Positions 16,845-24,725 of a DNA stretch of 57,011 nucleotides are shown here, piece after piece (the stretch's first letter is position 1; each line of letters opens with the position of its first letter). Under the pieces are notes generated by a model that saw only the letters and a program-made list of their open reading frames with translations, was not told the origin of the DNA and did no database searches. The translations under genes and the position numbers were made by a program. The stretch is from Gammaproteobacteria bacterium (GTDB lineage: Bacteria; Pseudomonadota; Gammaproteobacteria; Pseudomonadales; Azotimanducaceae): contig JAPPDJ010000052.1 of NCBI GenBank assembly GCA_028824555.1, positions 1-57,011 of the forward strand, written 5' to 3'.

Positions 16845-18227
16845 GTGAGGGGTTGCCCCTACGGCAGCCGCTGCACCGCTGCCGCTCTCTGGGTGCTGGT
16901 CGCCGCTACGGTCGCGGCCAGCCCGCCAACGCCGGAGGTCCTGCACGAGCGGCTCGAAAACGGTCTGACCGTTTCCATCCTCGCCGATGCGAACATGCCG
17001 GTGGTGGCGACGCAGGTTTGGTATCACGTCGGCTCCGCCAATGAAGCCGAGGACAGCCGAGGCTTCGCGCACCTGTTCGAACACCTGATGTTTGGCGGCA
17101 GCGCCAACTTCGCCAAGGACGAACTGATGCGCCACCACACCAAGAGCGGCGGTTCGTGGAACGGCTACACGTCGCTCGACGAGACGGTCTATGTCTCGGC
17201 TCTCGCCCCGGCCGGGCTCGACCAGGTGCTGGCCATGGAAGCGGACCGCATGGCACACCTCAACCTGACCGAGGAGAACCTCGCCAACGAAAAGCGCATC
17301 GTCACCGAGGAACTGCGCCTCAGGATCGAGAACAACCCGCTGACGAGGGTGGGCACCAGCGTGCAGGGGGCGGTGCTGGCCGGCCACCCGTATGCCATCA
17401 GTCCCGTCGGTACTCAGGAGGACATCGAACGCGCCACCCTCGCCGGCGCCCGGCGCTTCTATGAGTCCCTGTATGGCCCTGGCAATGCCCATCTCGTGAT
17501 CGTCGGACCCGTGGATGCGGAAGCAACGCTAGACAAGGTGCGGCAGTCCCTCGGCACCGTTCCGGCCCGGGGAGCACCACCGCCGGACATCCCCGACGTG
17601 TACGGCTGGGAGCTTCGCCGGGCAGTCTCCTTCACTGAAGACCTGCCGCCGGTGAAGGTGGCGGCGGTGGCTTTCCCGCTGCCGACGGATGCTGCCAATC
17701 GGGAGGCGGTGCGGGTGTTGCATCAAATGCTGGCAAGGAGCGCGGTGGACCCGTTCGAGGAAGAACTGGTGCGGCGTCGCCGCATGGCCGTGTTCGCGAT
17801 GACGGAGGGTCTGTTCTTCCGACGCGGCAACGTGCTCGCCTTCGGGGCGGCCTATCTTCCCTATCGGCGCGAGACGACGGCATTTCGGCTGATCGAGGAG
17901 ACCTTGGCGGATATGTCGCGGCTTGAATGGCTGACGGACGAAACCGTGGCCGCCGCCAAGCGCGCGCTCTTGGTGGACGACCTGGAGCGACGCTACTACG
18001 CCGAGGACATGGCCCGTGCCATCGGCACCGCCCACTGGCGCTACGGCGACGTGCATTACGCGCTCGAACAATCCGAACACATCCGCCGAGTCACCCGCGC
18101 CGACGTGGAGGCCCTTTGGCAACGCCACATCGGCAGTGCTGAAGGCGTGCGCGTGTTCCTCAAGCCCGAGCACGTGCCCTGGTACATCGCCGCCTTCGGC
18201 TGGCTCTATCCGTTGTTCGCGCCATGA
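16845..18227 (+). CDS. M16-family zinc metallopeptidase (catalytic subunit)
   Basis: A periplasmic insulinase-type peptidase of about 460 aa. Start GTG 16845 gives a hydrophobic signal sequence ('AAALWVLVAATVAASPP'). The inverted zinc motif HxxEH is present as 'HLFEH', with a downstream glutamate in 'NEKRIVTEEL'. A C-terminal M16C-like domain follows. The next gene overlaps by 4 bp and encodes a homologue lacking the zinc motif, the usual arrangement of an active/inactive heterodimer (as in the PqqF/processing-peptidase group). Located directly behind a TonB receptor, it probably degrades imported peptides. Confidence 0.88.
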   Translation: MRGCPYGSRCTAAALWVLVAATVAASPPTPEVLHERLENGLTVSILADANMPVVATQVWYHVGSANEAEDSRGFAHLFEHLMFGGSANFAKDELMRHHTKSGGSWNGYTSLDETVYVSALAPAGLDQVLAMEADRMAHLNLTEENLANEKRIVTEELRLRIENNPLTRVGTSVQGAVLAGHPYAISPVGTQEDIERATLAGARRFYESLYGPGNAHLVIVGPVDAEATLDKVRQSLGTVPARGAPPPDIPDVYGWELRRAVSFTEDLPPVKVAAVAFPLPTDAANREAVRVLHQMLARSAVDPFEEELVRRRRMAVFAMTEGLFFRRGNVLAFGAAYLPYRRETTAFRLIEETLADMSRLEWLTDETVAAAKRALLVDDLERRYYAEDMARAIGTAHWRYGDVHYALEQSEHIRRVTRADVEALWQRHIGSAEGVRVFLKPEHVPWYIAAFGWLYPLFAP

Positions 18228-19561
18228 AGGTGCCCCGACTTCGGGCCAAGCTTCTGGCCAGCTTGCTGGCAGCAGCCACCACCTTCGCAGCCCACGCCAC
18301 AACGGCGCCGCCGACCATCGAACAATGGCAGATGGGCACCGACACGGTTTTCCTGCTCGAAGACCATCGCACGCCTCTGGTCCACGTGCGCCTGGAGTTC
18401 CCCGTTGGCAACTGGTCCGCCTGGGCGCACGACAACCACGCCGCCGACGCCTTCTCTATCCAGGCATATGATCCCGAACGTCGCCTCCTCGCTCGTGCCG
18501 ATCGGCTCGGCGTGGAGCTCGATGTCGGCATGGCCACCGTCTCCGCCTGGCTGCAGGCAACATGCCTTGCCGAGGACACCGGCGCCCTGCTGACCTTGAT
18601 GCGCGACGTGCTCGCAAATCGCGACTTCGACACCTCGGAACTCGGCCGCTGGCACAAGCAACGTGACCTAGCCTGGGATGCCAATCGCAAGGACCCGCAA
18701 TTCGCGCTGACGCAAGCGAGCGCCCGCCTGCTGCTGGCCGAGGACGACCCGCGCCGACGCCCGTGGGAGGAGCCGGCTGGCGGCACCACGAACGAGGCAA
18801 GGCTCGTCAGCGCCCGCGATGCCGTGCTGCGGGCGCCGGGCCGCGTCATCGCCGTGTCCGGAAGCATCGACCGAGCGGCACTCGAACCGCAGCTCGATGG
18901 CTTTCTTCCGCCTCCCCAACCGTTGCCGGGCGAAACGCTGACGACCACGGCCACGGAGCGCCACGAGACGCTGCTGCCACTGCGGCCGCTCGCCGCGAGG
19001 CCAGGCGAAACCACCGTGACCTTGCCGCGACTGACGCAGGTGTACCTGGCTCTGGTCCGTGATGCCCCGCCCCAGCACCACCCCGACTACCCCGCCTTCC
19101 AAATCGCCAGCCACGTGCTCACGGGCCACTTCTATTCGCGCATGTACGTGGCCCTCCGCCACGACGCCGGCGAGACCTACACCGTCTCCGCAGGCAGCTA
19201 CGGCACGATCCACCGTCCGCTCGTGCACACCATCCGCACCTTCACCCACACCGCCAATGCCGACCGCACCGAGCGCATCTTCCGCGACACGCTTGCCACC
19301 TTCCATGCCGAAGGCATCACAGAGGACGAACGCAACGACGCGGTGGGCAACCTAACCGGCCGGCGCCTGTTCCAACGCCAGACGCCCCGCCGAATCCTGG
19401 CCGAACATCTCACCGAGCGGCGCTTGGCCTTCCCTGAGGGTCTTTTCGAGAGCCTCCCCACTCGCGCAGCCGCGCTATCCCTCAGCGACATCAACGCCTT
19501 CATCGAGCGCTTCTACGACCCGGTGCAGTTTCGCCTCGTCCGCGTTGAACCCGACGACTGA
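18224..19561 (+). CDS. M16-family peptidase-like protein (non-catalytic partner)
   Basis: 445 aa with a clear signal peptide ('LLASLLAAATTFAAHA'). It aligns in layout with M16 peptidases, but the HxxEH site is replaced by 'DNHAADAF', so zinc catalysis is not expected. The C-terminal half keeps the conserved 'GHFYSRMYVALRHDAGETYTV' substrate-binding segment (R..Y pair) typical of non-catalytic subunits. ATGA overlap with the active subunit implies translational coupling. Most likely it forms the second half of a clam-shell heterodimer in the periplasm. Confidence 0.85.
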   Translation: MKVPRLRAKLLASLLAAATTFAAHATTAPPTIEQWQMGTDTVFLLEDHRTPLVHVRLEFPVGNWSAWAHDNHAADAFSIQAYDPERRLLARADRLGVELDVGMATVSAWLQATCLAEDTGALLTLMRDVLANRDFDTSELGRWHKQRDLAWDANRKDPQFALTQASARLLLAEDDPRRRPWEEPAGGTTNEARLVSARDAVLRAPGRVIAVSGSIDRAALEPQLDGFLPPPQPLPGETLTTTATERHETLLPLRPLAARPGETTVTLPRLTQVYLALVRDAPPQHHPDYPAFQIASHVLTGHFYSRMYVALRHDAGETYTVSAGSYGTIHRPLVHTIRTFTHTANADRTERIFRDTLATFHAEGITEDERNDAVGNLTGRRLFQRQTPRRILAEHLTERRLAFPEGLFESLPTRAAALSLSDINAFIERFYDPVQFRLVRVEPDD

Positions 19562-19575
19562 ACGCGGCTCCCGTC

Positions 19576-19905
19576 TCACTGGTGGGGCGTGGCTCCCTGG
19601 TTGGCCGCTTGCGCGGCGGCTTGCGTTACTGCCGCGACGGTCACCGGCGTCTGGTTTGCCGAGCCTATGATCGCGTGGCTGTAGCCGAGCTTAGGGAGCC
19701 CGTTTTGCCAACGGATTTCGCCGCTGAGCGTGTCCAAGGCATAGAGCACGCCTTGGGTGTATGCAAATACGCCGTCTGGTTCCAGCACAACGTTGACGTA
19801 GGAACCGCCCTTCAGCTTTGTTCGCCAGATTTCCACGCCGTCGCGCTTGCGCACCCGCACGACGTGCCCGCGGATACCCACGTAGAGACTGTCTTCGCCA
19901 ACCAT
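19576..19905 (-). CDS. Short PQQ-propeller-repeat protein or fragment
   Basis: About 109 aa containing two blade-like repeats: 'RKRDGVEIWRTKLKG' and 'LDTLSGEIRWQNGLP' each end in the W-docking pattern of PQQ/pyrrolo-quinoline propellers. ATG 19905 has GAGG upstream. Two blades cannot close a propeller, so this is either a remnant of a larger beta-propeller protein or part of an oligomer. It is convergent with the M16 pair. Confidence 0.5.
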   Translation of the reverse strand: MVGEDSLYVGIRGHVVRVRKRDGVEIWRTKLKGGSYVNVVLEPDGVFAYTQGVLYALDTLSGEIRWQNGLPKLGYSHAIIGSANQTPVTVAAVTQAAAQAANQGATPHQ

Positions 19906-19961
19906 CACCAACCTCAACCACCACAGAAGACCATACGATATGCGAATCTCGCCGCCGCCTA

Positions 19962-19981
19962 GCGCGCCCTTGCGGGCGCGC
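19962..19981. repeat. GC-rich hairpin between convergent/divergent genes
   Basis: GCGCGCCC-TTGC-GGGCGCGC forms an 8-bp perfect stem. It is the same hairpin type as in the loops of the dispersed palindromes. The string CAGCCTCCTAG at about 20043 recurs near 37975, hinting at a second small repeat family. Confidence 0.5.
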
Positions 19982-20082
19982 GCCTACGGGTTCGCTTACG
20001 CTCACCACTCCGGCTAGGAGCCAGCGCCGTTTTCTACGGCACAGCCTCCTAGCCTTGCCACAGCCAACGAGGTACACGCGCC

Positions 20083-20409
20083 ATGAACGCTTGGATTCTG
20101 CTCGCCTTCGCCATCGTCGCCGAAGTTGCTGGCACCACCGCCATGAAGCTCTCGCGGGGCTTCGAGGTTTGGCAATGGACGGTCGCGCTAGTGGTCTGCT
20201 ATGTGGTGTCGTTCTATCTGTTGGCGTTGGCCCTCAAGTACATCGAAATCGGCGTCGCATACGCCATCTGGGCCGGTGCCGGCACGGCCCTGGTCGCCCT
20301 GATCGGCATCGCCGTGTTCCACGAGTCCATGACCGCGGTGAAGGTGATGTCCCTGGTCGCGATCATCGCCGGCGTCGTCGGCCTCAACCTTTCGGGCGGC
20401 CACGCCTGA
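20083..20409 (+). CDS. Small multidrug resistance (SMR) family efflux protein
   Basis: 108 aa with four transmembrane helices. The membrane-embedded glutamate that couples protons to drug is in helix 1 ('FAIVAEVAGTTAMKLS', E14). The helix-3 motif 'IGVAYAIWAGAGTALVALIG' and helix 4 'GVVGLNLSGG' match EmrE-like members. It works as an antiparallel dimer in the inner membrane, exporting quaternary cations or guanidinium-type compounds. It stands alone, 85 bp before the CoA-transferase gene. Confidence 0.93.
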   Translation: MNAWILLAFAIVAEVAGTTAMKLSRGFEVWQWTVALVVCYVVSFYLLALALKYIEIGVAYAIWAGAGTALVALIGIAVFHESMTAVKVMSLVAIIAGVVGLNLSGGHA

Positions 20410-20494
20410 GCCACCGGAACCGCAAAGGCTTGCCGTGACTGCGACGGATGCGACAAACTGCTCGCGAGAGGTGCGGCTTGCCGGGGGGACTTGC

Positions 20495-22846
20495 ATGGCC
20501 GGGTTGTTCGAGGGTGTTCGGGTGGTGGAGATTGGTCACCCGCTAACCGAGTACGCCGGGGCGCTTTGGGCACGACTTGGGGCTGACGTCTATCTCGTTG
20601 AACTGCCAGAAGGCGTGGAGACGCGTAGACGCTTGCCTCGAGTGCCTGGAGCTGGGGAGTCGAGCCGGGGGAGCATGGCGTTTCTGGTGCGGAATGCCGG
20701 CAAGCGAAGCGTCGTGTTCGACACGGATTCAGCCGAAGATCGCGATGCGCTGCTTACGCTTTGCGACAGCGCCGACGTGCTGCTAGATGCCGATGGCTCG
20801 GCCTTCCACGCAATCGTCGCCGAGTCGCGCGTGCCGGTTGCGGCCACCGTCACCGATACAGAGGGCCTCGGCACTTCCTCCATCGTTGGCTTCGCGGCCG
20901 GTGGTGGCATGGCGTCGAGTGGGTGGCCGCATCAGCCACCCTGCAATGCGCCTTCGTGGCTGGCGCACGATGGCGCTGGCACGTATGCCGCGGTGATGGC
21001 GGCAGTGGGTCTCCTTGCCGTTCGCGGCGGTGCGGACCACGCGCGCTACGAGATTCCGTACGGAGAGGCCGCGACCGCCGCCACCACCCCGTGGACGCGC
21101 ATCCTGCATTCGCACGAAACGCACGCGGTGGGGCAAGGCACGCAGGCGGCGCGCCTCGGACCCAACGGCTTTCCCATCTACGAGACCAAGGATGGCTACG
21201 TTCGCTGCCTTGCCGGCACGCCGAAGCAGTGGCGGGCATTGGTGGAACTCTTAGGGAGCCCGGAGGAGCTCGCTTCCGGGCCGTTCGTCGATCCCAAGTT
21301 TCGCGCCGAGAACGCCGATGCGCTCAAGCTCCTCACCGAGGAACTCATGCGCGCAAAGACCACGGAGGAAGCGTTCCTCGAAGGGCAAAGGCTGGGCCTC
21401 ACCATCTCGCCGGTGCTTTCGCTGCGACAGTTTCAGGACGACACCCACACCCGCGCGCGCGGCATCCTGGAGAAGACCATCGATCCCGAATTCGGCGCAC
21501 AACAGATGGTGCGCACGCCGTTCCTGCTCGAACCCAAGGCGCTGAATGTGGTGCCTGCTCCAGCACCCGCCCTCGACGAACATGGTGAGGAGGCACGCGG
21601 GCTCACGGCGCGGGAACCAGCGATTCAAGCGCCACGAGAGGAGGCCGATCCGGCCCTCCCCCTTGCCGGCGTACGCGTTCTGGAGCTTGGCGTTGGCGCC
21701 GTCGTTCCTGAAGCTGCGTCTCTGCTCGCGCTTCTGGGCGCGGAGGTCATCAAGCTCGAGTCGCACGTTCACGTGGATTTCCTGCGCCGCAATTCCGAGG
21801 TCGCCAACGCCAGCCCCACGTTCAACCAACTCAACCTCGGCGTGAAGAGCCTGGCGATGGACATGACGCATCCTGAAGCGGTGGAGATTGCGCACAAGCT
21901 CGCCGCCGAGTGCGACATCATCATGGAGAACATGCGCGGGCCGATCGTGCGCCGATGGGGGCTCGACTACACCGGCGCAAACGCCATCCGCGACGATGTG
22001 ATCTATCTCGGCAGCCAAGGCCTCGGCACCGGCCCATACGACGGCTTCCAGACCTATGGCCCCAACCTGCAAACCTTCGCCGGCGTCACCCACCAATGGG
22101 CGCATCCCGACGATCCGTTCCCCGTGGGCACGACCCTGAACCATCCCGACCACATCGCCGGCAAGCAGGCGCTGGTGGCGCTCATCGGCGCGCTGATGCG
22201 GCGGCGCGAGACCGGCGAAGGCTGCTTCATCGACGCAACGCAAGTGGAAGGGGCGGCGTTCCTCATCGCCGACCGGCACTTGCAGCAGTTCCACAGCGAG
22301 GAGGATGTCGCCCCGCTCGGCAATCGCAGCCCCGACATGGCACCGCACGGCTGCTATCGCTGCGCGGATCAGGCGGACGAGGAGCGGTGGCTGACGCTGG
22401 CGGTGGAGAACGACGAGCAATGGGAGGCATTGTGCGACGTGATCAACTCCACAGGCCTCGACCTCGGCGACCAGGCACTTGCCTCAAAAGCGGGCCGTTT
22501 CGCCGCAGAGGACGCCATCGACGCTGCCTTGTCGGCTTGGCTGCGACCGCAAGCCGTGGCGGACGCCGAACGCTCGCTGCGTGCCGCCGGCATCCCAGCC
22601 TCCCGCGTCGTCACCGGCAACGACATGGCGTCGGAGCAAACGCCGTTCTTTCCGGCGCTCTCCCATCCCGTGGCCGGCACCCGCCACTACACCGGCGTGC
22701 CGGTGCTGCGCGATGGCAAGCATCGCGTCACGCACCGCCGCCCGCCGCTTCTCGGCGAACACACCGAATACGTCTTGCACGATTTGCTGCACCTTGATGC
22801 GGACGAGATCGAGCGCCTGACGGCCGCCAGGATCGTGGGCCACTGA
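20495..22846 (+). CDS. Tandem CaiB/BaiF family (class III) CoA-transferase
   Basis: 783 aa from ATG 20495, preceded by GGGGGGA. Two CaiB/BaiF modules lie in tandem. The first begins 'FEGVRVVEIGHPLTEYAG', the second (about residue 390) 'LAGVRVLELGVGAVVPEAASL'. The second module keeps the classical 'SLAMDMTHPEA' and 'NHPDHIAGKQALVALIGALM' segments with an Asp in the catalytic position; the first is more divergent. Class III CoA-transferases move CoA between carboxylic acids. Fused tandem forms occur in degradation pathways, and the acceptor here is unknown. A DsbA/HCCA-isomerase-like gene follows 32 bp later, suggesting one catabolic operon. Confidence 0.88.
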   Translation: MAGLFEGVRVVEIGHPLTEYAGALWARLGADVYLVELPEGVETRRRLPRVPGAGESSRGSMAFLVRNAGKRSVVFDTDSAEDRDALLTLCDSADVLLDADGSAFHAIVAESRVPVAATVTDTEGLGTSSIVGFAAGGGMASSGWPHQPPCNAPSWLAHDGAGTYAAVMAAVGLLAVRGGADHARYEIPYGEAATAATTPWTRILHSHETHAVGQGTQAARLGPNGFPIYETKDGYVRCLAGTPKQWRALVELLGSPEELASGPFVDPKFRAENADALKLLTEELMRAKTTEEAFLEGQRLGLTISPVLSLRQFQDDTHTRARGILEKTIDPEFGAQQMVRTPFLLEPKALNVVPAPAPALDEHGEEARGLTAREPAIQAPREEADPALPLAGVRVLELGVGAVVPEAASLLALLGAEVIKLESHVHVDFLRRNSEVANASPTFNQLNLGVKSLAMDMTHPEAVEIAHKLAAECDIIMENMRGPIVRRWGLDYTGANAIRDDVIYLGSQGLGTGPYDGFQTYGPNLQTFAGVTHQWAHPDDPFPVGTTLNHPDHIAGKQALVALIGALMRRRETGEGCFIDATQVEGAAFLIADRHLQQFHSEEDVAPLGNRSPDMAPHGCYRCADQADEERWLTLAVENDEQWEALCDVINSTGLDLGDQALASKAGRFAAEDAIDAALSAWLRPQAVADAERSLRAAGIPASRVVTGNDMASEQTPFFPALSHPVAGTRHYTGVPVLRDGKHRVTHRRPPLLGEHTEYVLHDLLHLDADEIERLTAARIVGH

Positions 22847-22878
22847 AACCCTCTCTGGGAGGGCCTAGTGGGAAACGG

Positions 22879-24369
22879 ATGAATGACAACTCCGAGCGGC
22901 CTGACTTTCAGGACCAAGGCGGGTTCGCCACCGCGAATCCGCCCCGGCTCATGCGGTGGGCAACGTCCCGGCTGCTCGCCTATGTCGCTTCCGAGCGCCG
23001 CGTCACCACAAGGCGGGCCAAGTCCGAGGCGGCGCGGCGGAGGCGTGGGGCACCGCACGTGGTGGAGTACTTCCATCAGGTGGACGACGGCTACAGCCAC
23101 TTGGCGGCGCAGTTGCTTGTGCCTTTGATCGAAACTTATGACATCAAGCTGGTTTGCCATCTGGTGCCGGGTCCCCAGGGCAAGAACGCCGCGGAGCCCG
23201 ATCTGCTGCTGCCCCTCTCGCGCTACGACGCCGCCAAGATCGCTCCTCACTACGGCTTGACGTTCCCGCCCGATGCCGGCGCACCGAAGCCAGAGCAGGT
23301 GTCGCTCGCAAGCCAGATTCTGGCGGGGCTAGACGATGAAGACTTCGCCAAGGTCGCTCCAGAGGTCGGAGACGCGCTCTGGTCCGAGTCAGACGCGGCG
23401 CTCAAGACTCTGGCCGAAACCAATCCGCCAACGGACGCCCCCACCGCCGAGGCGTGCACCGAGTCTGGCTCGGCGCGAAGAGACCAACTCGGCCACTACT
23501 CCGGTGCCATGTTCCACTACGGTGGCGAGTGGTACTGGGGTGTCGATCGCCTGTGCCATCTCGAAGCGCGCCTGACGGAACTAGGCGCCCGCCGCCAACC
23601 CGTCTCTACGCGGAGCGCCCACCACCAGCCCGACTCAACACGGACGGATGCCCGCCACCAGCCTGGCGCCACACGGACGGAGGGCGTCTCGCCCTCCATC
23701 GCGCCCGCAAGGGCCCGCATGATCGCGCCGAGGCCCGACACCCCCACCGGCCCGCACAAGGACACCGGCACCCTCACCCTCGAAACCTACCCGTCCATCC
23801 GCAGCCCCTACACCGCCGCAGCCTTCGACGCCACCGTGGCCCTCGCCCGCGAAACCGGCGTGCGACTCGTGGTGCGACCGGTGCTGCCCATGGTCATGCG
23901 CGGCGTGCCCGCGACGAGGGCCAAGGGCGTGTACATCTTCACCGACGCCGCGCGCGAGGCGCGGGCACGGGGAATCACCGACTGGGGCAAGTTCCGCGAC
24001 CCCATCGGCAATCCGGTCCAGCGAGGCTATTCCCTCTATCCGTGGGCGGCGTCCCAAGGCAGGGGCATCGAGTTCATCTCCGCATTCCTCCGTGCCGCCT
24101 TCCGCGAAGGCGTGAACACAAACACGAACCGTGGCCTGCGCCACGTGGTGGAATCGGCCGGCCTCCCCTGGAACGAAGCCGCGCAAATCGTCGATAACGA
24201 CGACTGGATACCCCTCATCGAGGCCAACCGCCAAGCCATGTACAGCTTTGGCCTCTGGGGCGTCCCAAGCTTCCGCCTCCTGAACGCGGAAGGCGAACCG
24301 CTGGTGCACGCCTGGGGGCAAGACCGCCTCTGGCTCATCGCCAAGGAAATCCAGCGAGCCCTGGGCTGA
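22879..24369 (+). CDS. Tandem DsbA/2-hydroxychromene-2-carboxylate-isomerase-like protein with repeat-derived insert
   Basis: 496 aa with two thioredoxin-fold modules related to DsbA/HCCA isomerase-kappa GST. The first starts 'HVVEYFHQVDDGYSHLAAQLL' and the second 'LETYPSIRSPYTAAAFDA', each with the 'SPY'-type turn that replaces CxxC in the isomerase branch. The C-terminus 'YSFGLWGVPSFRLLNAEGE' is the cis-Pro region. Between the modules, residues about 235-290 are low-complexity ('HHQPDSTRTDARHQPG') and read through a half-copy of the dispersed palindrome (23678-23718). It probably acts in glutathione-linked or ring-cleavage chemistry with the CoA-transferase upstream. The exact reaction is unknown. 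Confidence 0.75.
   Translation: MNDNSERPDFQDQGGFATANPPRLMRWATSRLLAYVASERRVTTRRAKSEAARRRRGAPHVVEYFHQVDDGYSHLAAQLLVPLIETYDIKLVCHLVPGPQGKNAAEPDLLLPLSRYDAAKIAPHYGLTFPPDAGAPKPEQVSLASQILAGLDDEDFAKVAPEVGDALWSESDAALKTLAETNPPTDAPTAEACTESGSARRDQLGHYSGAMFHYGGEWYWGVDRLCHLEARLTELGARRQPVSTRSAHHQPDSTRTDARHQPGATRTEGVSPSIAPARARMIAPRPDTPTGPHKDTGTLTLETYPSIRSPYTAAAFDATVALARETGVRLVVRPVLPMVMRGVPATRAKGVYIFTDAAREARARGITDWGKFRDPIGNPVQRGYSLYPWAASQGRGIEFISAFLRAAFREGVNTNTNRGLRHVVESAGLPWNEAAQIVDNDDWIPLIEANRQAMYSFGLWGVPSFRLLNAEGEPLVHAWGQDRLWLIAKEIQRALG
23678..23718. repeat. Dispersed palindromic repeat, half copy inside a coding region
   Basis: GGAGGGCGTCTCGCCCTCC followed by GCGCCCGCAAGGGC lies in frame within the tandem DsbA-like gene. 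It is preceded by four short imperfect direct repeats of the type GCCCGCCACCAGCC..CACGGACG (about 23586-23680). Confidence 0.75.
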
Positions 24370-24401
24370 TCAACGAGGCGGTTTGTAGACCGCAAAACAC
24401 G

Positions 24402-24470
24402 ACGGGTGATTTGGCGACGTTTCAACGGGGCATTTGTCGACGTTCCAACGGGTGATTTGGCGAACTTTCG
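24402..24470. repeat. Three tandem 23-bp imperfect repeats
   Basis: Units at 24402-24424, 24425-24447 and 24448-24470 share ACGGGTGATTTGGCGACGTT-like sequence. They are contiguous with no spacers. Multi-copy end repeats of this kind are typical of IS21-type element termini, so this may be a stranded IS end; no transposase is nearby. The rest of the 356-bp gap 24370-24725 holds the palindrome listed next and nothing else I can see. Confidence 0.6.
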
Positions 24471-24577
24471 GCGGGTCACCACGTGGTCTTGACCGACGAT
24501 GCTCGCGTTTGCCGTAAGTCGCCACACCGTCCTCGCATGGAACAGATACCGCAACCCTACGATCCAAGGCGGCTCTT

Positions 24578-24657
24578 CGTAGGGGACGGGCTTGTCCCGT
24601 CCCGTGCTTGACGCTTCGACGAACCTGGAACGGGACGGGACAAGCCCGTCCCCTACG
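24578..24657. repeat. Dispersed palindromic repeat, GTAGGGGACGGG variant
   Basis: Perfect 28-bp inverted arms at 24578-24605 and 24630-24657, each containing GGGACGGGCTTGTCCCGTCCC, with a 24-bp loop. The structure matches the other palindromes but the arm sequence differs. A degenerate half copy is seen near 45175-45205. Confidence 0.85.
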
Positions 24658-24725
24658 GCCCCTCGACCCACCATGTGTAAGCGAGATGGGGAGTTATGGT
24701 GGTTTCGATACGCGGTGTTTGCGGA

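Noticed and set aside
24402-24470. CRISPR array
   Set aside because: Only three units, directly adjacent with no spacers, and no cas genes in the window.
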